A stretch of 7,297 nt of DNA from DAOTXK01 sp034435395 (lineage in GTDB: Bacteria > Chloroflexota > Anaerolineae > Aggregatilineales > Ch27), in the NCBI GenBank assembly GCA_034435395.1, contig DAOTXK010000142.1:1-7297 (forward strand). Reading direction: 5' to 3'. The position numbers were made by a program, and so were the translations under genes. This document shows positions 1-6,053 of this stretch, piece by piece (the first letter of the stretch is position 1; every line of letters starts with the position of its first letter). The notes below the pieces were generated by a model. That model saw only the letters and a program-made list of their open reading frames with translations, had not been told where the DNA came from and did no database searches.

Positions 1-852
1 GGCCTCGACCGTTTCCTGGGCCAGCCGGACCAGCGCCACATAATCGGCTGCCGTGCCGTCGCCCAGATTGATGAAAAAGTTGGCGTGGAGCGGAGAAATC
101 TGCACGCCGCCGATCTGCCGGCCCTTTAGCCCCGCCGCTTCGATCAGGCGTCCGGCATAGTCCCCCGGCGGGTTTTTGAAGATGCTGCCCAGGCTGGCTC
201 CTGGCGGCTGGGTGCGCCGGCGGTGGGCCATGAATTCGTCAGCGATGGCCCGCAGCTCCTGGGGATCATAACCCGGCGTCAGCGCCAGCGTCGCCGCCGT
301 GACCAGAAACTGCTCCCCGCTTCCCTTGAGGGCCGAGGTGCGATACCCGTAGGCCATCTGCACCAGCGAACGATTCTCGACGCTGCCCGGACGGTGGACC
401 GTCACCTGGCGCACACAGCCGGACATGTCGCTGCCATGCGCGCCGGCGTTGTTGATGACCGCGCCGCCGACCGTCCCCGGCACGCTGACGGCCCATTCCA
501 GCCCACCCAGGCCCTGCCGGATGCAGCGCCGCGCCAGCCCGCTCAGATTGGCCCCGCTCTCCGCCCGGACAATGCCGCCGTCGCCAAACCTGACCTGCGA
601 AGCCCGGTTGATGATCACCAGTCCCCGGAACCCCTCATCCGCAACCAGCACGTTGGCGCCGCCCCCCAGGATCCGGCAGGGCACGTCTTCCGTCCAGGCG
701 AATCGGACAGCATCGATCAGCTCGGCGACTCCGGTCGCCACGACCAGCGCGTCGGCGGGGCCACCCAGCCGCGCCGCTGTATACCGCGCCAGAGGCTCGT
801 CCAATAGCAGGCGCTGGCCGAATCGTCGCTGCAACGGCGTGTACAGGCTCAA
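1..852 (-). CDS. murB: UDP-N-acetylenolpyruvoylglucosamine reductase MurB, 3' end beyond window
   Basis: MurB is the cytoplasmic FAD enzyme that uses NADPH to reduce UDP-GlcNAc-enolpyruvate to UDP-MurNAc, the second committed step of peptidoglycan precursor synthesis. 284 codons are visible, open to the left edge. In order: the FAD-binding entry YTAARLGGPAD (24-34), LGGGANVLV (62-70), SVPGTVGGAVINNAG (123-137), YGYRTS (168-173), and GSIFKNP (222-228), whose Ser223 matches the proton-donating serine of the family. AGRLIEAAGLKG (233-244) follows closely. The short form without the extra Tyr loop fits type II MurB (about 300 residues), so perhaps 20 residues with the C-terminal catalytic Glu are missing. 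The start is TTG at 852-850: an in-frame TGA lies six codons upstream, no ATG or GTG lies between, and GGGAGG sits 5 nt before it. It follows murC after 146 nt, the second-largest gap here. Confidence 0.95.
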   Translation of the reverse strand, partial: MSLYTPLQRRFGQRLLLDEPLARYTAARLGGPADALVVATGVAELIDAVRFAWTEDVPCRILGGGANVLVADEGFRGLVIINRASQVRFGDGGIVRAESGANLSGLARRCIRQGLGGLEWAVSVPGTVGGAVINNAGAHGSDMSGCVRQVTVHRPGSVENRSLVQMAYGYRTSALKGSGEQFLVTAATLALTPGYDPQELRAIADEFMAHRRRTQPPGASLGSIFKNPPGDYAGRLIEAAGLKGRQIGGVQISPLHANFFINLGDGTAADYVALVRLAQETVEA

Positions 853-857
853 GGCCG

Positions 858-863
858 CCTCCC
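858..863 (-). promoter_or_regulatory. Shine-Dalgarno of murB
   Basis: GGGAGG on the minus strand, 5 nt before the TTG at 852. It decides the murB start, because the upstream in-frame stop leaves no other usable initiation codon and the encoded N-terminus matches the family in length. Confidence 0.7.
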
Positions 864-933
864 GGAGTCAGGATGTCAGAATGGGCCAGGCCGTCGGCAT
901 TGACCGCCACGGACGCGCGGATCGGGAAAACAG

Positions 934-962
934 AGGTTAACCCAGGGACACATCGACACCAA
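934..962 (-). promoter_or_regulatory. weak promoter-like pair and palindrome in the murC-murB gap
   Basis: In the 146-nt gap between murC and murB, TTGGTG (962-957) and TAACCT (939-934) are separated by 17 nt, each matching the sigma-70 consensus at only 3 of 6 positions. An 8-base palindrome GGTTAACC (935-942) overlaps the -10-like element. The spacing is right but the hexamers are poor, so this is only a candidate for an internal murB promoter. Nothing else convincing is visible in the gap. Confidence 0.15.
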
Positions 963-998
963 TAGGTCCGAAGCGCTCCTCCGGCCCTCCATGACGCG

Positions 999-2387
999 CT
1001 ACGCCAGCGCCGCCAGCAACAGCCTGCCGATCTGGGGTGCATCCCCCGCGCTGAGGATGATCACCACATCACCGGGCTTCACACCCGACGCCAGCGCCTC
1101 CACCGCGTCGGCAAAGCTCGCCGCATGCCGCACATCCGGATGGGCGATCTGCCCGACCAGGTCCGGCACATCTGGCCCTTCGCCCGGCTGTTCCCGTGCC
1201 GCATATACATCGGTGACCAGGACATGGTCAACATGGGACGGGTTAAACGCCGTGGCAAAGCCGTCCCACAAAACCCGCAGCCGCGAGTACGTGTGCGGCT
1301 GCCACACCGCCCAGATTAGCGATCGGGGATACCGGTCCCGCGCTGCCGCCAGCGTCGCCCGGATCGCCGTCGGATGGTGGGCGTAGTCATCGATGACCGT
1401 CACCCCGCGCGCCTCGCCGCGCACGTCAAAGCGACGCTCCGCGCCGGAGAAAGTCGCCAGGCTCGCCAGCGCGTCCGCCAGGGGAACCCCCAGGTGGTTG
1501 ACCACGATCAACGCCGCCAGGGCGTTCTGCACGTTATGTTGGCCCGGCACACGCAGCATAACCCGCCCCAGCACCTGAGCGCCGCCCTCGCAGCGCAGCG
1601 TAAAATTCATTCCCCCCATGTGGTTGGGCTGCCAGTCAACGGCCTGCCAGTCAGCGACCGGGTTATGCAACCCGTAACTGGCCACCGGCCACTGCATCAC
1701 CCGCCGGTTATGCCCCAGCGTGGCGGCGATCGGGTCATCGGCGCAGGCCACCAGCAACCCATCCTCCGGCAGCAGGGCGGCAAACTGGTTAAACGCCCGG
1801 ACGACATCCCCCAGCTCCGGGAACAGGTCCGGATGGTCGTGTTCCACATTGGTGATCACGGCCACCTGGGGACGCAGGCCCAGAAACATATAATCGTATT
1901 CGTCTGCTTCGATCACAAAGGCCGGGCCGCGCCCCACCCCGGCATTCGACCCCGTGCTGGGCACGATCCCCCCCACGATGTAGGTCGGGTCATAACCGGC
2001 CCCATCAAGGACATGGACGATCATGGCGGTGGTGGTCGTCTTGCCATGGGTGCCTGCCACCGCCACCCCCACCTGGCCCATCATCAGTTCGCCCAGGATG
2101 TCGACTCGCTTGAGGACAGGGAGTCCCCGCCCCCGCGCCGCCTGCACCTCAACGTTATCCGGGGGAATGGCGGATGAAATGAGCACCAGCTCGGCGTCGC
2201 CGATGTGCGCCGCCTGGTGGCCCTCGTAGATCGTCACCCCGTCGCGGGCCAGGGCTTCGGTCAGCGCGTTCAGCTTCCGGTCAGAGCCGGAAACCACATA
2301 CCCCTGCTGGACCATCACGCGGGCAATGGCGGACATCCCCACCCCACCAATGCCCACGATGTGCACGCGTTGGCCGGGAACAAGCAT
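999..2387 (-). CDS. murC: UDP-N-acetylmuramate--L-alanine ligase MurC
   Basis: MurC is the cytoplasmic ATP-dependent ligase that adds L-Ala to UDP-MurNAc, the first step of stem-peptide assembly. All three Mur-ligase domains are present in 462 residues (E. coli MurC 491). The N-terminal Rossmann-like domain has VGIGGVGMSAIA (11-22), which binds the UDP substrate. The central ATPase domain has the P-loop AGTHGKTTTT (111-120), EADEYDYMFL (160-169) and VITNVEHDHPD (177-187). PGQHNVQNALAA (281-292), FSGAERRF (313-320), DDYAHHPT (333-340) and WQPHTYSR (363-370) lead into the C-terminal domain; His337-Pro338-Thr and the HTYSR block are typical of MurC rather than MurD/E/F. The usual GAGD near the end reads SAGD (446-449). 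The ATG at 2387 lies 4 nt after the stop of the preceding membrane-protein gene, with only a poor AAGG close by, so translation is probably coupled. Confidence 0.97.
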   Translation of the reverse strand: MLVPGQRVHIVGIGGVGMSAIARVMVQQGYVVSGSDRKLNALTEALARDGVTIYEGHQAAHIGDAELVLISSAIPPDNVEVQAARGRGLPVLKRVDILGELMMGQVGVAVAGTHGKTTTTAMIVHVLDGAGYDPTYIVGGIVPSTGSNAGVGRGPAFVIEADEYDYMFLGLRPQVAVITNVEHDHPDLFPELGDVVRAFNQFAALLPEDGLLVACADDPIAATLGHNRRVMQWPVASYGLHNPVADWQAVDWQPNHMGGMNFTLRCEGGAQVLGRVMLRVPGQHNVQNALAALIVVNHLGVPLADALASLATFSGAERRFDVRGEARGVTVIDDYAHHPTAIRATLAAARDRYPRSLIWAVWQPHTYSRLRVLWDGFATAFNPSHVDHVLVTDVYAAREQPGEGPDVPDLVGQIAHPDVRHAASFADAVEALASGVKPGDVVIILSAGDAPQIGRLLLAALA

Positions 2388-2391
2388 CGCC

Positions 2392-2919
2392 TTATATCAG
2401 CACAACCAGGACAAACAGGAACAGGACGATGACCATCAACGTCAGCAAGTTGCCTTCCAACAGCCAGACCAGCGGCAACTGATTGACCATGATGGCGCTG
2501 GCCGAGCCGGGCGGGGGCGCGATGATGTACGGGCTGAGCGGATAGCCCAGATTGTCCATATAAAACCACAATGAGCCGAATAACAGGTAGGCGTTAAAGC
2601 CCCCGATCAGCCCTCCCAGCAGCCCTTCCTGCAAACCCTGGCGCGCCCCCTTCTGCCGCTCCATCTGGCTAAACCGTTCCGGCGTCTGGTAGGCAAAGAA
2701 GGCGATCACCAGCAAAATGCCCGCGTACATATACAACTGCTGGTCGAGCCGGGCCCCGGCGATCAGGGGGGAGAGCAGCACATCTCTGAACTGCTCCAGG
2801 AGGAACAGCGCCAGCACAATGCCGGTCAGGGCAATGATCTCCTTGTTAGACCCCCGCACAAAGCCAATAAAGGCAAACAGGACGACCATCCCCCACAAAA
2901 AAGACGATAACTGGATCAT
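2392..2919 (-). CDS. CvpA-like multi-pass membrane protein, downstream tandem copy
   Basis: A 175-residue integral membrane protein of unproven function. Five hydrophobic segments are visible: about 5-20, 27-42, 62-78, 97-120 and 154-175. The loop after the first carries R22 and K26, and the loop at 80-95 is also basic, so the positive-inside rule puts both in the cytoplasm, with the N-terminus outside. The opening pattern GFVRGSNKEIIALTGI and the LQEGLLGGLIGGF block resemble the CvpA (colicin V production) family; that match was made by eye. It is about 69% identical to the gene just upstream (3001-3531), a tandem duplication. The chain ends inside the last hydrophobic stretch (VLVVLI) with no tail. 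The ATG at 2919 matches the paralogue's MIQL start but has no good Shine-Dalgarno. The stop lies 4 nt before murC. An envelope or division role is inferred from location only. Confidence 0.85.
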   Translation of the reverse strand: MIQLSSFLWGMVVLFAFIGFVRGSNKEIIALTGIVLALFLLEQFRDVLLSPLIAGARLDQQLYMYAGILLVIAFFAYQTPERFSQMERQKGARQGLQEGLLGGLIGGFNAYLLFGSLWFYMDNLGYPLSPYIIAPPPGSASAIMVNQLPLVWLLEGNLLTLMVIVLFLFVLVVLI

Positions 2920-2983
2920 AAGGCTTCTGCGTCATCCCCCGTCTGCATGCCGACGATACGGTCCCTGTCAGGCTCAAGCCCCC

Positions 2984-3000
2984 ACTGGCGACACGCCACT
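2984..3000 (-). other. small hairpin after the first CvpA-like gene
   Basis: Directly after the TGA at 3003-3001, the minus strand has TGGCG-TGT-CGCCA, a 5-bp stem with a 3-nt loop, flanked by one mismatch and one more pair. No T-tract follows, so it is not a normal intrinsic terminator. It lies at the start of the 81-nt gap separating the two paralogues and could affect processing or stability of the mRNA, or be chance in GC-rich DNA. Confidence 0.2.
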
Positions 3001-3531
3001 TCAGATCAAGACGATGACCACAAACAGGAACAGGATCACCACCAGCAGCGTCAGCAGGTTCCCCTCCAGCAACCAGTCCAGCGGTAACTGGTTCTGCATG
3101 GCGGCGCTGGCCGTCCCGGCATAGGGGGCCGGGATGTACGGTGACAGCGGGTAGCCCAGTTCGCGCATGTAGAACCATAGCGAGCCGAACACCAGATAGC
3201 CGTTAAAAGCGCCGATCATGCCCCCTAACAGCCCTTCCTGAATCCCTTCGCGCATCCGGCGGCTGCGGACCGTCCGCTTCTCAAAGCGCTGCGGCGTCTG
3301 GTAGGCGAAAAAGGTGATGAGCAGCAGGATGCCGCTGTAGAGAAAAAACTGCTGTTCAGGCTCCGCCCCCGCCGTCAGCGGCGCGATGAAAACATCATTA
3401 AACTGGTTGAGTGTGAAGAGTGCCAGCACGATCCCGGTCAGGGCGATGACCTCTTTCGTCCAGCCGCGGGAAAAGCCGATGATGGCGAACAGGCCAACCA
3501 TTCCCCATAAACACGTGGACAATTGAATCAT
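3001..3531 (-). CDS. CvpA-like multi-pass membrane protein, upstream tandem copy
   Basis: A 176-residue membrane protein, paralogous to the next gene (2392-2919). It shows the same five hydrophobic segments (about 5-20, 27-42, 62-78, 98-121, 155-176), a first cytoplasmic loop GFSRGWTKEVIALTGI, and a basic cytoplasmic loop with the run KRTVRSRRMR (85-94). Best conserved between the copies are the loop before the last helix (LGYPLSPYI, then ASA-M-NQLPL and WLLEGNLLT) and FFAYQTP; the basic loop diverges most. The resemblance to CvpA is by eye; function unknown. The start is the ATG at 3531, not the in-frame codon 36 residues upstream: it forms an ATGA overlap with the murG stop, has GGAGG 4 nt before it, and aligns with the other copy. 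The 36-residue upstream extension lies over the murG end and is off-frame murG sequence. Confidence 0.87.
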   Translation of the reverse strand: MIQLSTCLWGMVGLFAIIGFSRGWTKEVIALTGIVLALFTLNQFNDVFIAPLTAGAEPEQQFFLYSGILLLITFFAYQTPQRFEKRTVRSRRMREGIQEGLLGGMIGAFNGYLVFGSLWFYMRELGYPLSPYIPAPYAGTASAAMQNQLPLDWLLEGNLLTLLVVILFLFVVIVLI

Positions 3532-4655
3532 CGTGCCTCCAACTCCATCACCAGGCGGGCAATGTTTTGTGCCCCCTCCGGGCGGGCCAACGCCCGGCTG
3601 CGCGCGGCCATCTGCTGCAACATCACCGGGTCGTCCCACAGCCGCCGGATGGTCGGGAACAGCTCATCCCCCGCGCGGTCATCGTCCAGCCGGATGGCCG
3701 CGCCGCGTGACGCCAGGTAATCGGCATTGACCGCCTGGTACCGCCACGCGTGGGGGTACGGCAGCAGGATGGCCGGCAACCCAAAGTGAGGGAACTCCCC
3801 CAGCGTGCTCGCCCCGGCCCGGCTGACCACCAGGTCCGCCGCGGCCAGCGCCAGCCCCATATCTTCGTGCAGGTAATCAAAGGCATGATAACGCGCTCTC
3901 CCCGCCGGGGTCAACTGCTGGCGGGCCGCCTCCACCGCCGGCCAGTCCAGCGTCCCGCTGATGTGCACCACCTGCCAGCGCTCCTCGGCGAGCAGGTCCG
4001 GCAAAATCGCCAGCAATGCCTGATTGATGCTGCGCGCGCCCCGGCTGCCGCCGATGACCAGCAGGGTCCGCCGCCCAGGATCACGCCCGAAATGAGTCAG
4101 CGCCGCCTGGCGGGTGGCTGCCAGCACTGCCTGCCGCAGCGGGTAACCCGTTGCCACCACCCTGCCGGGCGGGAAGTAAACGGCGGTCTCGTCCGTCGTG
4201 GCCGCCACCCGGCGGGCCAGGCGTCCGGCGAGTTTCAGCGCCCATCCTGGCTCAATATCCGGCACAAAACAGACCATCGGCACGCGGGACAACCACCCGG
4301 CCAGCGCCACCGGCAGGCTGGCCCATCCCCCGGTGATGAAGAGGCGGTCCGGGCGGCAACGCCTGACCAGACCCAGGGCCTGGACAAGACCCATGCCCAG
4401 CCTGACCGTGCTCGCCAGCAGACGAAACGGACTCACGCCATGAATCGGCCCCCCCTGGACCAGGGCTGTGTGCGCCCAGTGGACGCCGCTACGGGCCAGG
4501 ATCGCGCCGTCCAGGTCCCCACGGCCCCCCACAAATATCAGCTCCACCGGCGGGGACGCCGCCTCACGGCCCTCAGCGGCCTGCATCGCCTGCGCGACGG
4601 CGAACGCGGGGTACACTCCGCCCCCGGTCCCCCCGGCTGAGATCATAATCCGCAC
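3528..4655 (-). CDS. murG: undecaprenyldiphospho-muramoylpentapeptide N-acetylglucosaminyltransferase MurG (variant motifs)
   Basis: MurG is the GT-B, GT28-family enzyme on the inner face of the membrane that transfers GlcNAc from UDP-GlcNAc to lipid I, giving lipid II. It has 375 residues, near the usual 355-360. The N-terminal glycine-rich loop reads GGTGGGVYPA (8-17), with Gly13 where most MurG have His. ITGGWASLP (107-115) replaces the usual GGYxS region, FVPDIEPG (130-137) stands where HEQN-type sequence is usual, and TGYPLR (169-174) replaces GNPVR. The C-terminal donor domain is standard: GGSRGARSINQ (202-212), SRAGASTLGE (278-287) with the ribose-binding Glu287, and RYQAVNA (305-311) with the Gln and Asn of the sugar pocket. 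The start is GTG at 4655, with GGAG 5 nt upstream; an ATG three codons later has no suitably placed site. The 5' end overlaps ftsW by 83 nt and the stop overlaps the next start (ATGA). Confidence 0.93.
   Translation of the reverse strand: MRIMISAGGTGGGVYPAFAVAQAMQAAEGREAASPPVELIFVGGRGDLDGAILARSGVHWAHTALVQGGPIHGVSPFRLLASTVRLGMGLVQALGLVRRCRPDRLFITGGWASLPVALAGWLSRVPMVCFVPDIEPGWALKLAGRLARRVAATTDETAVYFPPGRVVATGYPLRQAVLAATRQAALTHFGRDPGRRTLLVIGGSRGARSINQALLAILPDLLAEERWQVVHISGTLDWPAVEAARQQLTPAGRARYHAFDYLHEDMGLALAAADLVVSRAGASTLGEFPHFGLPAILLPYPHAWRYQAVNADYLASRGAAIRLDDDRAGDELFPTIRRLWDDPVMLQQMAARSRALARPEGAQNIARLVMELEAR
3536..3540 (-). promoter_or_regulatory. Shine-Dalgarno of the first CvpA-like gene
   Basis: GGAGG on the minus strand, inside the end of murG and 4 nt before the ATG at 3531. 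It supports that ATG over the longer in-frame alternative and suggests coupling to murG translation. Confidence 0.65.
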
Positions 4656-5901
4656 TGACTCTCCGTTCCGGTATCGACTCCCCCGCCGCCACCCGGGAGA
4701 TGCTCAACAGCAACCCCACGCCGGCCATCGAAGCGACCAGCGACGAGCCGCCAAAACTGATGAACGGCAGCGGCACCCCGCTGAACGGCAGCACCGCCGT
4801 CATCACCGCGATGTTCAACAGCGCCTCATAGGCGATCCAGGCGGTGATCCCCGCCGCCAGCAACGATCCAAAACCATCCGAGGCCACCCGCGCGATACGG
4901 AAACCACGGATGGCCAGCACGATGAACAGCACCGTCACCAGCGTGCAGCCGACCAGCCCCAGCTCCTCGCCGATAATGGCAAAAATGCTGTCGGTGTGTG
5001 GCGCGGGCAGAAAGCCGAACTTCTGCCGCCCTTCCCCCAACCCCACGCCGGTCAGGCCGCCGTTGAGAAAGGCCAGCACGGCCTGCTGCACATGGTAACT
5101 GGCCGTGGTCAGATCGTTGACTCCCTCCAGATACGAGGACAGGCGCGGCCCGGCGTAGGGGACCTGCGTCGCCAGCAACCAGCCAGCGCCCCCCGCCAGC
5201 CCGCCCATGAGGATGATTTGAAACCAGTCCGCCCCCGCCAGGAAGAACATGGTGGCCGCCGTCATCAGGATCAGACTGGCCGTGCTCAGGTCCGGTTGTA
5301 AGATGATCAGGCCCGCCACCGCCCCGACCAGGATAGAGAACGGGATCAGGCCGTAGGTGATCCGCCGGATCATGTTCTGTTTGGCGGACAGCCAGGCCGC
5401 CATGTAGATGACGGTCACCAGTTCGGCCAGCTCGCCCGGCTGCAACGAGCCGTTGAAGAAGGCCCGCTGCGCGCCGAACAGTTCCGGCGCGGTCGCCAGC
5501 AGGGCCACCAGCAGGGCAATCACCACGATCATCATCCACAGCGCGAACTTCCGCCACACCCGGTAGTCGATCAGCGCCAGCAGCAGCATGATCACCAGCC
5601 CGACGCCCACCGAGCGCACCTGCCGCAGGAAGATGGTCGAGGCATCGCCGTAGACCTGGTAGCTCCAATCGAAGGTGGTGCTGAAGACCATCATCAGCCC
5701 GATGGCCAGCAACACACCCACCACCAGCACCAGGTACATATCGAACTGGGTGCGGAAGAGCTTACGGCGCTCGGCCACGCGGGCCGGGTCCGGCGGGGTG
5801 GCGGCGGGTGGCGGCTCAACCGCCAGCGTGCCCGTCGCCTTGAGGCGCATCCCGCGCCCGGGCACATGGTCGTCGTGGTCGATGATTCGCGGCGTGGTCA
5901 C
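4573..5901 (-). CDS. ftsW: SEDS-family septal peptidoglycan glycosyltransferase FtsW
   Basis: FtsW polymerises lipid II into glycan strands at the septum, working with its class B penicillin-binding protein partner. The protein is 442 residues (E. coli 414). A cytoplasmic N-terminus of about 50 residues includes the proline-rich stretch EPPPAATPPDP (29-39). About ten membrane segments follow, from residue 54 to 403. SEDS signatures: QPGELAEL (154-161; usually QPSE), QPDLSTA (202-208), the catalytic-loop motif LPAPHTDSIFAIIGEELG (298-315) with Asp304 equivalent to the essential SEDS aspartate, and GVPLPFISFGGSSLV (375-389). FtsW is chosen over RodA because it lies between murD and murG. The tail beyond 403 is Arg-rich, and its last 27 residues are encoded in the overlap with murG. 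The start is GTG at 5901, with GAGG 7 nt upstream; an in-frame TAG lies 13 codons before it with no alternative start between. A later ATG at codon 18 is possible. Confidence 0.94.
   Translation of the reverse strand: MTTPRIIDHDDHVPGRGMRLKATGTLAVEPPPAATPPDPARVAERRKLFRTQFDMYLVLVVGVLLAIGLMMVFSTTFDWSYQVYGDASTIFLRQVRSVGVGLVIMLLLALIDYRVWRKFALWMMIVVIALLVALLATAPELFGAQRAFFNGSLQPGELAELVTVIYMAAWLSAKQNMIRRITYGLIPFSILVGAVAGLIILQPDLSTASLILMTAATMFFLAGADWFQIILMGGLAGGAGWLLATQVPYAGPRLSSYLEGVNDLTTASYHVQQAVLAFLNGGLTGVGLGEGRQKFGFLPAPHTDSIFAIIGEELGLVGCTLVTVLFIVLAIRGFRIARVASDGFGSLLAAGITAWIAYEALLNIAVMTAVLPFSGVPLPFISFGGSSLVASMAGVGLLLSISRVAAGESIPERRVSADYDLSRGDRGRSVPRVRRRAGDAGR
4661..4664 (-). promoter_or_regulatory. 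Shine-Dalgarno of murG
   Basis: GGAG on the minus strand, 5 nt before the GTG at 4655 and inside the ftsW coding region. It favours that GTG over the in-frame ATG at 4646, which would be 14 nt away. Confidence 0.55.
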
Positions 5902-5908
5902 GATAAAA

Positions 5909-5912
5909 CCTC
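5909..5912 (-). promoter_or_regulatory. Shine-Dalgarno of ftsW
   Basis: GAGG on the minus strand, 7 nt before the GTG at 5901. It is modest, but it supports GTG initiation rather than the in-frame ATG at codon 18. Confidence 0.5.
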
Positions 5913-5919
5913 GCTCCCC

Positions 5920-5950
5920 AGTATGCCTGCTTCGCCTCTATTGTAGTCAA
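5920..5950 (-). promoter_or_regulatory. candidate sigma-70-type promoter for ftsW
   Basis: The 152-nt murD-ftsW gap holds an AT-richer patch. TACAAT (5945-5940) matches the -10 consensus at 5 of 6 positions but has no good -35 at 16-18 nt. Alternatively, TTGACT (5950-5945; 5 of 6 to the -35 consensus) is followed after 19 nt by CATACT (5925-5920; 4 of 6). The first would give a leader of about 30 nt, the second a nearly leaderless message. Either could let ftsW-murG and the genes after them be transcribed apart from murD. No intrinsic terminator is visible in the gap. Confidence 0.3.
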
Positions 5951-6053
5951 TCTGGCAAAACCTGCTGCCCCGGACCAGCGGCATCAGAACGACCCGGCCC
6001 GTCGCCGATCAGCCAGTTCAAGAACCCTCCGTCATTGTCGCAGCCTGACACGC

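Noticed and set aside
876..953. 25-codon minus-strand mini-ORF (MCPWVNL...) in the murC-murB gap, considered as a leader peptide
   Set aside because: No Shine-Dalgarno at proper distance, no run of regulatory codons and no attenuator-like stems after it; length is within chance.
635..1042. Minus-strand open frame of 135 codons bridging the end of murC, the gap and the start of murB
   Set aside because: It is out of frame with both genes and recognisable MurB sequence occupies another frame from 852 on. No familiar motif and no good ribosome site.
3532..3639. 36-residue N-terminal extension of the first CvpA-like protein
   Set aside because: It lies wholly inside murG in another frame, is absent from the paralogue, and the internal ATG has a good Shine-Dalgarno and the ATGA overlap.
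3750..4640. Long plus-strand open frame (296 codons) opposite murG, and similar ones at 1374-2177 and 4468-5301
   Set aside because: Each lies antisense to a recognised enzyme. They are rich in Arg, Pro, Gln and His with no domain-like pattern, as expected for reverse frames of GC-rich genes.
4573..4655. Programmed frameshift making an FtsW-MurG fusion across the G-rich overlap
   Set aside because: The murG frame is +1 relative to ftsW, the run does not form a standard -1 slippery heptamer leading into it, and murG has its own Shine-Dalgarno and start.
6014..6029. GTTC-TT-GAAC inverted repeat after murD, considered as a terminator
   Set aside because: Only 4-5 bp of stem, a 2-nt loop and no T-tract.
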